Notes under the pieces: generated by a model
Databases searched by the model: none
The model's input: only the letters and a program-made list of their open reading frames with translations
Told to the model about the DNA's origin: nothing
In this document: positions 5,697-11,910 of the stretch, one piece after another
Layout of the letters: every line of letters starts with the position of its first letter
Numbering within the stretch: position 1 is the first letter of the stretch
Assembly (NCBI RefSeq): GCF_900541605.1
Contig: NZ_UQKJ01000058.1
Coordinates: 1 to 11,946 of the forward strand
Direction: 5' to 3'
DNA length: 11,946 nt
Source of the DNA: an uncultured Dialister sp.
GTDB lineage: Bacteria; Bacillota; Negativicutes; Veillonellales; Dialisteraceae
Position numbers and translations under genes: made by a program

Positions 5697-5763
5697 ATTT
5701 GCGGCGAAGCCGCTGAACCTCTACTCTCAACTCTCTTTGCTCAGCTCTTTCTTTGAACTGTAA

Positions 5764-5791
5764 AGTAAAAGTCAAAAAAGTAAAATCAAAA
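5764..5791. promoter_or_regulatory. Candidate distal CtsR-like site
   Basis: Contains AGTCAAA (5770-5776) and GTAAAATCAAAA (5780-5791). The same 12-mer occurs in inverted orientation at 5915-5926 next to the ctsR -35. The heptads resemble the CtsR recognition word (R)GTCAAA, but the spacing is not the canonical 3 nt, so this is a weak call. A further dyad, CATAAAT (5842-5848) / ATTTATG (5864-5870), lies between the two sites. Confidence 0.3.
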
Positions 5792-5906
5792 TTCTGTACT
5801 TTCTGAAAAGAATTTACAGATTTTTTTGCGCGCCTAATGGACATAAATCGCTGATATTCCAGTATTTATGCCTGATTTGGCCTGTGCCGGCAGGAGAAAA
5901 AGAAAA

Positions 5907-5943
5907 GTAAAATTTTTTGATTTTACCTATTGACTATTTGACA
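5907..5943. promoter_or_regulatory. Candidate operator over the ctsR -35 region
   Basis: A dyad GTAAAAT (5907-5913) / ATTTTAC (5920-5926) is followed by three TTTGAC-like heptads at 8-bp steps: TTTTACC (5921), ATTGACT (5929) and TTTGACA (5937). On the opposite strand these read as GTCAAA-type words, the core of CtsR boxes. CtsR normally represses its own operon from such a position, so this is the best candidate here even though the spacing is not standard. Confidence 0.45.
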
Positions 5944-5958
5944 TTAAGGGGCTATAAT
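5930..5958 (+). promoter_or_regulatory. Sigma-A-type promoter of the ctsR operon
   Basis: -35 TTGACT (5930-5935), 17-bp spacer, perfect -10 TATAAT (5953-5958). Transcription should start near 5965, giving a leader of about 140 nt before ctsR. The region from about 5755 to 5960 is markedly more AT-rich than the repeat island and looks like original promoter DNA. Confidence 0.8.
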
Positions 5959-5992
5959 AGGTTTGCAAGTTGAGAGAGGAGGTTGAATGGAG

Positions 5993-6058
<66 letters not shown>

Positions 6059-6104
6059 AACTCCTATTCCTCCTGATTACGTCACAGAAAGCGGTGAGTA
6101 CCAA

Positions 6105-6641
6105 ATGAACAATACAATGCTATCGGATCGGATAGAGAAATTTATCCTGGAACTATTGGACAAGGATTCCGGAGACCAGGTGATGCTGAAGCGGAAGGAC
6201 GTGGCGGACCTGTTAGAATGTGCGCCGTCCCAGGTGACTTATGTCATTAATACCCGGTTTTCTTCGGATGACCGTTTCGTGGTGGAGTCCCGCAGGGGCA
6301 GCGGGGGATATATCAAGATTTCCCTCCGTACGAATCCACCGCCGGGAAGGAAGGTTTCCCAGTCTTCCCGGACTGCCGGAAAGGCTGGCAGCGCCAGTAC
6401 CGCTGCCGGCAGCAGCCGAAAGCGTGAGGATACGCCGAACCCGAACAGTATCGAGACCATCGAGAACGGGCTTGACGGGTACTACCGCATGCTTGTGGAC
6501 TACGAACTCATTTCCGGCCAGGAGTATCGACTGATTTGTGCAATGACCCATACCATGCTGGAGTATTGTCCGGAAAGCCATAGAAGGGAAGCGGCGAAGA
6601 CATTGATTCACCGTGTGGAATGGGCATTGAAAGGAGATTGA
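6105..6641 (+). CDS. ctsR: CtsR, repressor of class III heat-shock genes
   Basis: A dimeric winged-helix repressor that controls clp genes. The N-terminal DNA-binding domain is clear: the helix-turn-helix at about 28-50 (KRKDVADLLECAPSQVTYVINTRF) and the glycine-rich wing at about 64-72 (RGSGGYIKI). B. subtilis has RGGGGYIRI there, so one glycine of the heat-sensing loop is Ser here. Length is 178 residues against about 155 in Bacillus. The excess is a Ser/Gly/Ala/Arg-rich linker (about 74-115) before the C-terminal helical domain (about 118-178). The linker DNA is itself low-complexity and contains a perfect palindrome, GCTGCCGGCAGC (6402-6413). Only a weak GGTGAG precedes the ATG at 6105; an in-frame ATG at 6117 is an alternative start. 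First gene of ctsR-mcsA-mcsB; the stop is 4 nt before mcsA. McsA/McsB or McsB alone normally releases CtsR repression. Confidence 0.92.
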   Translation: MNNTMLSDRIEKFILELLDKDSGDQVMLKRKDVADLLECAPSQVTYVINTRFSSDDRFVVESRRGSGGYIKISLRTNPPPGRKVSQSSRTAGKAGSASTAAGSSRKREDTPNPNSIETIENGLDGYYRMLVDYELISGQEYRLICAMTHTMLEYCPESHRREAAKTLIHRVEWALKGD

Positions 6642-6645
6642 AAAT

Positions 6646-7197
6646 ATGCTTTGTGATCGTTGCCATGGAAGAGAAGCAGTGGTCCATGTGACACAGATCA
6701 TTAATGGACATAGAACGGAACGGCATCTGTGCCGGGAATGTGCAGCCAAGGAAAATCTCATGAATGATTCCATGGGGTTCTTCGGGCATGACCTGTTCCG
6801 GAACAGCTTCGATTCCTTCTTTAATGATGGATTTATGAATTCCCTGTTCCGCCCGGCCCGGACCACCATCGAAAGCCTGTCCTGCCCGGAATGCGGGAAG
6901 AAGTACGAAGATTTCAAGAAAGACGGCCTTCTGGGCTGCCCGGAATGCTATGAAGCGTTCCGCGAGAAACTCCGTCCTGCCTTCCAGCACATGCAGGGGG
7001 CTCACCGGTACAGCGGCGATGCGCCGAAACCGGCGGATGAGAAGAAAGCTCCTGAAGAATCTCCGGAACTGAAGGAGCTTCGGGAGAAATTGAGTAAACT
7101 GGTGGCTGATGAAAATTACGAAGAGGCTGCCAAAGTGAGAGATGAAATTCACAAACTGGAAGACAAAGGCTCTGATAAAGGAGGCAGTTCCAAATGA
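6646..7197 (+). CDS. mcsA: McsA, zinc-binding activator/adaptor of the McsB-ClpC system
   Basis: A 183-residue cytosolic protein. Four CXXC pairs are intact: C3/C6, C29/C32, C80/C83 and C98/C101, expected to bind two zinc ions. The C-terminal UVR motif (about 143-172, ELREKLSKLVADENYEEAAKVRDEI split over the helix pair) is the usual coiled segment shared with UvrB/UvrC and the ClpC middle domain. The stretch 39-70 between the zinc pairs is rich in Phe, Asn and Met, with no motif I recognise. In Bacillus and Staphylococcus McsA stimulates McsB arginine phosphorylation and is part of the CtsR release switch. AAGGAG (6631-6636) lies 9 nt before the ATG. The ATG of mcsB overlaps this gene's stop (ATGA), so the two should be translationally coupled. 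All metal ligands are kept although the neighbour McsB looks catalytically degenerate. Confidence 0.92.
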   Translation: MLCDRCHGREAVVHVTQIINGHRTERHLCRECAAKENLMNDSMGFFGHDLFRNSFDSFFNDGFMNSLFRPARTTIESLSCPECGKKYEDFKKDGLLGCPECYEAFREKLRPAFQHMQGAHRYSGDAPKPADEKKAPEESPELKELREKLSKLVADENYEEAAKVRDEIHKLEDKGSDKGGSSK

Positions 7198-8246
7198 CTT
7201 TGGATGAAATACTGGAGAATGATCTTCCCCGGTGGGCCCAGATCACAAAGGAAGACCCGGTCCTCTTCTCGAGGATCGCCCTCTTCCGGAACGTGAAGGG
7301 CATCCATTTCCCCTCCCGTCTCACGGGGGAGGAACGGAAGAAGTCCTCCCGCCTGGCGGACGAAGCGGTGCAGTCACTGAATGACCACGGCTACGGTCCC
7401 TTCATTCCCTATTCCCTGAAGGCCCTGGACCCGAAGGAAAAGGAAATCCTGGCGGAGAAGGGATTCCTTCCGGAAGAAGAGCAGCCGCTGGATGATGACA
7501 CGAGGCTCTACGTCAATGAAGACGGGAGCCTGGCGGTGCGGACCAACGTAAAGGACCATCTGGCGTACCTGGGCTTCTCCGGTGGCAATACGGTGTACAG
7601 CCTGTGGAAGCGGGCGTCCCGGCTGGCGGACGAAAGCGCGGGCATCCTGGAGTATGCCTTTGACCGGGAGTTCGGATACCTCACCGCTTCTCCCCAGTAC
7701 ACGGGGACGGGGCTGAAGATGGTGTCCCTCCTCTTCCTGCCTGGCTTCACCGTCCACGGCCGGATCGGGGAGCTGGCGGAGTTCCTGGAACTTCGGGGCT
7801 TCCACCTCACACCGGTTACAGGGAAGGCGGACAGCCGGTATCCCTATTATCGTATAGAAAATACAAGGTCCCTGGGTATCAGGGAAATGGACTATGTGTC
7901 CGAAATGGATAAGATCCTGCAGGAAATCAGCGAGGAAGAGAAGAAGCTCTGGAAAGAGACCTTCGAAAGCTCGGAAGATGTGTTGCGGGACCGGATCTGG
8001 CGGGCCGTGGGAACCCTGAAATACGCAAGGCGCATCGGGAAGGAAGAGGCCCTGTACCTGGCCGGCCTCATCCGCATGGGTATCAACGCGGATATGATTC
8101 CCGATGAAGATGGACTTCTGTTTTACCGTCTCTATTCCCTCATCCCCGACAGCCAGGTGGCGGAAATCACCCATTCCACCGGCGGCGAGAAGGATATGGA
8201 AATGTGGCGCAGCGCCCTTCTTCGGGATGCGCTGAAGGGACTGTGA
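7194..8246 (+). CDS. mcsB: McsB-like protein (phosphagen kinase fold), probably catalytically degenerate
   Basis: 350 residues, close to the ~360 usual for McsB, and in its exact operon place. Family outline: FSRIALFRN (25-33) for SSRIRLARN, NEDGSLAVR (108-116) for NEEDHIRIQ, GYLTASPQYTGTGLKMVS (161-178) for GYLTSCPTNVGTGLRASV, HLTPVTGKA (204-212) for VVRGIYGEG, DRIWRAVGTL (266-275) for DRVYRSYGVL, and a C-terminal KDMEMWRSALLRD (333-345) for RDIRRAALIRE. Changes by eye: R to A in the first motif, second acid and His of NEEDH to D and S, its Arg to A, the active-site Cys to S166, LRAS to LKMV, and the Arg and Glu of RGIYGEG lost. These arginines bind the ATP phosphates in phosphagen kinases, so arginine kinase activity is doubtful. 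An adaptor or regulatory role for McsA, CtsR or ClpC is plausible. No frameshift or internal stop is seen, and AAAGGAGG (7177-7184) is strong, so it is an expressed gene under constraint rather than a decayed one. Confidence 0.85.
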   Translation: MTLDEILENDLPRWAQITKEDPVLFSRIALFRNVKGIHFPSRLTGEERKKSSRLADEAVQSLNDHGYGPFIPYSLKALDPKEKEILAEKGFLPEEEQPLDDDTRLYVNEDGSLAVRTNVKDHLAYLGFSGGNTVYSLWKRASRLADESAGILEYAFDREFGYLTASPQYTGTGLKMVSLLFLPGFTVHGRIGELAEFLELRGFHLTPVTGKADSRYPYYRIENTRSLGIREMDYVSEMDKILQEISEEEKKLWKETFESSEDVLRDRIWRAVGTLKYARRIGKEEALYLAGLIRMGINADMIPDEDGLLFYRLYSLIPDSQVAEITHSTGGEKDMEMWRSALLRDALKGL

Positions 8247-8250
8247 CCGG

Positions 8251-8507
8251 GATGTACCTGGAGGGCGTTAGCTCAAAGGGGTGAATGGTTCGTAAGGGTT
8301 GCAGGGGGTGGCATCGCTGACGCTCGCCAACCGGGTTGTGGCTTCAACATCGCTGCGCTTGTTGAAGCAGGGGTTGTTGGTACGATAGCCGCCAAAGGCG
8401 GCAGACCCTGCCTTATGCCCCCGGTGCGAAGCACCCACCACCCGGTGAACGAGCGAAGCGCAGTTCACCCACAACCCTTAGCCCCATTCATCCGCATGGA
8501 GTACATC
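8251..8507. repeat. Large nested multi-hairpin element between mcsB and clpC
   Basis: Outer arms GATGTAC (8251-8257) / GTACATC (8501-8507) enclose TGAATGG (8282-8288) / CCATTCA (8484-8490) and TAAGGGTTG (8293-8301) / CAACCCTTA (8472-8480). Inside are at least four hairpins: GCTTCAACA (8341-8349) / TGTTGAAGC (8360-8368), GCCGCC-AAA-GGCGGC (8388-8402), GGTGC-GAA-GCACC (8423-8435), and GGTGAAC (8444-8450) / GTTCACC (8463-8469). A looser GGC/GCC pairing lies at about 8309-8332. It fills nearly the whole 321-bp gap, with no gene and no T-tailed terminator. It could be a mobile palindromic repeat or an RNA structure that modulates read-through into clpC. Confidence 0.75.
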
Positions 8508-8567
8508 TCAATATAGCTATTAATGGCATTCAATATATACAGACTCTAAACAAAAGGAGGAGTTACT

Positions 8568-10988
8568 ATGGAAGACAGATTTACTGATGGCGTGAAAAAC
8601 GCCTGGAAATTTGCCGCACAGGAAGCTGTCAAACTGGGCAGTGACTATGTAGGCACGGAACATCTTCTCCTGGGCATTGCCCATGAAAAAGATACCGCCG
8701 GCGGCAAGATCCTGAATTCCCTCGGCGTCACTGTGGAAGCCGTGGAAAATTTCCTGTCCCAGGCCGGCAGCCGTTCTATCTTCAGCAGCGCTGAAGAAGT
8801 GTACGTGGCACCGCGGACGAAACGGGTGCTGGAAATGGCTGTGGAAGAAGCCAATGAACTGGGCAATTCCTATGTGGGCACGGAACACCTGCTCCTGGCC
8901 ATCCTGAAAGAAGGAGGCGGCCTGGCCGTACAGATTCTGGAAAACTTCGGCGTCACCGAGGATAAACTGGAAAAGGCCTTCGAAAAATTCGTTTCCGAAG
9001 ACAATGGCAGCCAGAATTCTTCCGCTGAACTGGGAGACCTGGGCGGCTTCGCTGTGGACCTGAACGAAAAGGCGAAACAGGGCAAGATCGATCCGGTCAT
9101 CGGCAGAAACGATGAAATCAACCGGGTCATCCAGATCCTGTCCCGTCGGAACAAGAACAACCCGGTCCTCATCGGTGAACCTGGCGTAGGTAAGACCGCC
9201 ATCGCCGAAGGCCTGGCACAGCGCATTGTGAATAACGATGTACCGGAAATCCTGAAAAACTGCTACATTATTTCCCTGAATATGTCCTCCGTAGTAGCAG
9301 GCACCAAGTACAGAGGTGAATTCGAGGAACGGCTGAAAAAGGTGATTGATGAAGTGAAGAAACATCCGGACTGGATCCTCTTCATCGATGAACTGCACAC
9401 CCTCGTAGGTGCAGGCTCCAGTGAAGGCTCCATGGATGCCGCCAACATCATGAAACCGGCTCTGGCCCGTGGCGAACTCCGCTGCATCGGTGCCACCACC
9501 CTGAAAGAATACAAGAAATACATTGAAAAAGATGCAGCCCTGGAACGTCGTTTCCAGCCTGTGAAAGTCGGCGAACCGACACCGAAGGATACCCTGGAAA
9601 TCCTGAAGGGCCTCCGGGATCGGTACGAAGCCTTCCACAAAGCAAAGATTACCGACGAAGCCCTGAAGGCTGCCGTGGAACTGTCCGGCCGTTACATCAC
9701 CGACCGTTTCCAGCCGGATAAAGCCATCGACGTCATCGATGAAGCTGCTGCCAAAGTCCGTATGGAAGCTTCTTCCACTCCGGAAGGACTGAAGAAGAAA
9801 GAAGAACAGCTGGAATCCATCAACAAAGAAAAGGAAGCCGCCGTTTCTTCCCAGGACTTTGAAAAAGCTGCCGTATATCGTGACCAGGCTAAGAAACTGC
9901 AGACTGAAATCGATGCCCTGAAGAAAGACTGGAAGGGCGGAGACCACGACCATCTGCAGGTAACCGCAGAAGACGTGGCAGAAGTGGTATCCAAATGGAC
10001 CGGCGTGCCTGTGGAGAACCTGAAGAAGAGCGACGCTGAACGGCTGCTCCATCTGGAAGATGAACTCCATAAGAGAGTCATCGGCCAGGACGAAGCTGTC
10101 CATGCAGTGGCTACGGCTATCCGCCGTGCAAGGGCCGGCATGAAAGACCCGAAACGTCCGATCGGCTCCTTCCTCTTCCTTGGCTCCACCGGTGTGGGCA
10201 AGACCGAACTGGCCCGTGCCCTTGCTGAATGTATGTTCGGCAGCGAGAAGAACATGATTCGTTTCGATATGTCCGAATACATGGAGAAACACGAAGTCTC
10301 CCGTCTCGTCGGTGCGCCCCCAGGATACGTGGGCTATGAAGAAGGTGGCCAGCTCACCGATGCGGTTCGCCGCAATCCGTACAGCGTCATCCTCTTCGAT
10401 GAAGTGGAAAAAGCCCATATGGACTTCTTCAACATCCTGCTCCAGGTACTGGACGACGGCCGTCTGACCGATGGCCAGGGCCGGACCGTGGATTTCACGA
10501 ACTGCGTCATCATCATGACCAGTAACCTGGGCTCCAACTTCATCAAAGGCCAGATGAAACAGCTGGGCTTCAACTCCGGCGAAGAGAAAGAAGAGAAAAA
10601 GGATACCTTCGAAGACATCAAGAAGATGATCATGGACCAGGTAAAACGGACCTTCCGTCCTGAATTCATCAACCGTATCGATGAAATCGTAGTATTCCAT
10701 CCGCTCACTCCGGAAAACCTCTCCGAAATCGTAAACCTCATGCTGAAGAAAGTAGAAGGCAAACTGGATCACTTCCATGTGACCCTGGACGTCTCCGACG
10801 ATGCAAAGAAGATCATCATCAAAGACGGCACCGATGTAGAATACGGCGCTCGTCCTCTGAAGAGGACCATCCAGAAAGAACTGGAAGACCCGATTTCCGA
10901 ACTCATCCTCCAGGGCGGCCTGAAGGACAAGAAAGTCCTCCACGTCGGCAAGGACGACAAGGATAAACTCACATTCAAAGCCGAATAA
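8568..10988 (+). CDS. clpC: ClpC, AAA+ unfoldase of the ClpCP protease
   Basis: An 806-residue HSP100 chaperone, full length for ClpC (about 810). Order: N-terminal double Clp_N repeat (1-145), NBD1 with Walker A GEPGVGKTA (203-211) and Walker B ILFIDE (270-275), a middle coiled segment with a UVR-type motif (about 408-455, SSQDFEKAAVYRDQ), NBD2 with Walker A GSTGVGKTE (539-547) and Walker B VILFDE (607-612), the ClpP-docking loop with LGF (666-668), and a C-terminal small domain. Both Clp_N repeats keep GTEH (E31 and E106), matching B. subtilis E32 and E106 that form the phosphoarginine pocket. GTEH is common to many ClpC proteins, so it is weak evidence for phosphoarginine use. AAAAGGAGG (8552-8560) is a strong RBS. 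The middle domain normally binds McsB or MecA adaptors. Clean codon use and complete motifs indicate a working protein. Either it is cotranscribed with mcsB through the hairpin element, or it has a promoter in 8508-8551 that I cannot define. Confidence 0.97.
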   Translation: MEDRFTDGVKNAWKFAAQEAVKLGSDYVGTEHLLLGIAHEKDTAGGKILNSLGVTVEAVENFLSQAGSRSIFSSAEEVYVAPRTKRVLEMAVEEANELGNSYVGTEHLLLAILKEGGGLAVQILENFGVTEDKLEKAFEKFVSEDNGSQNSSAELGDLGGFAVDLNEKAKQGKIDPVIGRNDEINRVIQILSRRNKNNPVLIGEPGVGKTAIAEGLAQRIVNNDVPEILKNCYIISLNMSSVVAGTKYRGEFEERLKKVIDEVKKHPDWILFIDELHTLVGAGSSEGSMDAANIMKPALARGELRCIGATTLKEYKKYIEKDAALERRFQPVKVGEPTPKDTLEILKGLRDRYEAFHKAKITDEALKAAVELSGRYITDRFQPDKAIDVIDEAAAKVRMEASSTPEGLKKKEEQLESINKEKEAAVSSQDFEKAAVYRDQAKKLQTEIDALKKDWKGGDHDHLQVTAEDVAEVVSKWTGVPVENLKKSDAERLLHLEDELHKRVIGQDEAVHAVATAIRRARAGMKDPKRPIGSFLFLGSTGVGKTELARALAECMFGSEKNMIRFDMSEYMEKHEVSRLVGAPPGYVGYEEGGQLTDAVRRNPYSVILFDEVEKAHMDFFNILLQVLDDGRLTDGQGRTVDFTNCVIIMTSNLGSNFIKGQMKQLGFNSGEEKEEKKDTFEDIKKMIMDQVKRTFRPEFINRIDEIVVFHPLTPENLSEIVNLMLKKVEGKLDHFHVTLDVSDDAKKIIIKDGTDVEYGARPLKRTIQKELEDPISELILQGGLKDKKVLHVGKDDKDKLTFKAE

Positions 10989-11007
10989 TGAAGGTGTAGA
11001 ATGATAT

Positions 11008-11045
11008 AATGGACACAGGAATCTGATTCCTGTGTCCATTTTTTT
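11008..11045 (+). terminator. Strong Rho-independent terminator after clpC
   Basis: A perfect 15-bp stem AATGGACACAGGAAT (11008-11022) / ATTCCTGTGTCCATT (11026-11040) with a 3-nt loop runs into TTTTTTT (11039-11045). It lies 20 nt after the clpC stop and ends the stress operon. Confidence 0.95.
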
Positions 11046-11058
11046 ATATACAGCCAAG

Positions 11059-11110
11059 CGTCATGCGAACGGATGGGGGCTTCCAGCTGCTGGCTTTCAG
11101 GAAAGCCGGT
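11059..11110. repeat. Dispersed repeat, second copy (see 3550-3607)
   Basis: GCGTCATGCGAACG, GGGGGCTTCCAGCTG, GGCTTTCAGGAAAGC in the same order as at 3550-3607. It leads directly into the 141-bp tandem repeats. Confidence 0.7.
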
Positions 11111-11115
11111 TCGCT

Positions 11116-11390
11116 TGCGGCGCCGAGACACCCCAACCTCCCCTCTTCAGAGGGGAGGGGGGACCGCGTGAGCGGTGAAAGGGTGTCCCCAAAGGCCGTT
11201 GCAGGTATTGACAGAAAACAGTGGGAGCGACTTCAGCGAGAGCTCCCTCCGCCGCCTGCGGCGCCGAGACACCCCAACCTCCCCTCTTCAGAGGGGAGGG
11301 GGGACGCGTGAGCGGTGGAGGGGTGTCCACTGAAGGCAGCTGTAGATATTGACAGAAAACAGTGGGAGCGACTTCAGCGAGAGCCCCGCA
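11116..11390. repeat. Tandem 141-bp repeat with Y-shaped palindromes
   Basis: Two copies with a period of 141 bp (TGCGGCGCCGAGAC at 11116 and 11257; TATTGACAG at 11206 and 11347). Each copy folds as a Y. The outer stem is GACACCC/GGGTGTC (11127-11133 with 11181-11187; 11268-11274 with 11321-11327). The inner hairpin is CCTCCCCTC-TTCA-GAGGGGAGG (11137-11158 in copy 1), and the second is ACCGC-GTGA-GCGGT (11163-11176; shorter in copy 2). Each ends with GGGAGCGACTTCAGCGAGAG. From 11391 to 11503 there is only unremarkable T-rich DNA with no clear promoter. Confidence 0.85.
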
Positions 11391-11503
11391 CCGCCCTCCT
11401 GCGTTGCTGTCTTCTCTATTAGATGGGGTTGAACCAACTCTCCCTCAACAGTCTCTATTTCTTATTGTCTTATTTTCATTCTACCTGACCAGGAGCAAAG
11501 GCT

Positions 11504-11884
11504 ATGGATAACCGTTTCCGTATACCCAAAAACAGTTCTCTTATGACACTTGCCAAGGAGCTTCGGAAGAATATGACCCTTGAAGAGAAGAAGCTGTGGT
11601 ATCAGTTTTTGAGGACCTATCCACTCAAGTTTTATCGTCAGAAGGTTATCGGCAATTATATCTGTGATTTTTACTGCCCCTCGGTCCGGCTTGTCATAGA
11701 ATTGGATGGGAAACAGCATTACAACGAAGAGGATGCCGCCTATGACAGGGAAAGGACCGCATTTCTGGAGTCCTATCACATTACTGTGATTCGATACTAT
11801 GATGGGCTGATACGTGAGCAGTTCGGAGATGTCTGCAAGGACATTGATCATATAGTGAAAGACCTGATTTGGACCAGGAACTGA
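11504..11884 (+). CDS. DUF559 family protein, Vsr/PD-(D/E)XK nuclease-like
   Basis: 126 residues, the normal size for stand-alone DUF559 proteins. Landmarks: the N-terminal helix LAKELRKNMTLEEKKLW (16-32), the strand FYRQKVIGNYICDFYCP (43-59) with D55, the core LVIELDGKQHY (63-73) with E66, D68 and H72, the helix DRERTAFLE (81-89), and the strand VIRYYDGLI (95-103). This E-x-D-G-x-x-H pattern and fold order match the very-short-patch-repair endonuclease superfamily, so a DNA endonuclease role is plausible, although DUF559 proteins are not well characterised. AGGAG (11491-11495) lies 8 nt before the ATG. Third codon positions are richer in A/T than in clpC or mcsB, which suggests a different origin. 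It is flanked on both sides by the same CCTCCCCTC palindrome family, and no partner methylase or toxin/antitoxin gene is visible. No terminator follows before the repeat. Confidence 0.85.
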   Translation: MDNRFRIPKNSSLMTLAKELRKNMTLEEKKLWYQFLRTYPLKFYRQKVIGNYICDFYCPSVRLVIELDGKQHYNEEDAAYDRERTAFLESYHITVIRYYDGLIREQFGDVCKDIDHIVKDLIWTRN

Positions 11885-11910
11885 ACAGATCATGGATACA
11901 GGCGGCTTTA

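Larger units (their letters stand above)
3447..5760. repeat. Gene-free mosaic of interspersed repeat modules
   Basis: About 2.3 kb without a credible gene. Open frames here are short, change character at module edges, have no family resemblance, and repeat in translated form because the DNA repeats. The stretch is built from modules listed separately below: R1 (3675, 4706, 5168 partial, 5437), R2 (4045, 4421, stub near 5740), H two-hairpin units (4348, 4590, 4941, 5647), 6- and 7-bp word arrays, and GCGGC-NNN-GCCGC mini-hairpins. A short CGAGAT-like hexamer run sits at 3449-3464 right after the radical SAM stop. The order suggests growth by repeated nested insertion and duplication rather than decay of an old gene. 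Confidence 0.85.

Noticed and set aside
7194..8246. Reading mcsB as a decayed pseudogene
   Set aside because: The frame is intact at normal length, has a strong ribosome binding site and ATGA coupling, and keeps the conserved non-catalytic regions, so a maintained protein is more likely.
8268..8474. A 68-codon minus-strand frame between mcsB and clpC
   Set aside because: It lies wholly in the multi-hairpin element and its open frame follows from the GC-rich palindromes.
8508..8551. A separate clpC promoter
   Set aside because: The stretch is AT-rich with TATATA-like words and a CAATATA direct repeat, but no -35/-10 pair with acceptable spacing could be defined.
8520..11057. An 845-codon minus-strand frame opposite clpC
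   Set aside because: It is a shadow of the highly biased clpC codons; ClpC on the + strand has all its motifs, and the antisense translation is featureless.
11063..11311. A plus-strand frame over the 141-bp repeats
   Set aside because: Its translation repeats itself (RHPNLPSSEGRGD) because of the tandem DNA repeat, and it has no ribosome binding site.
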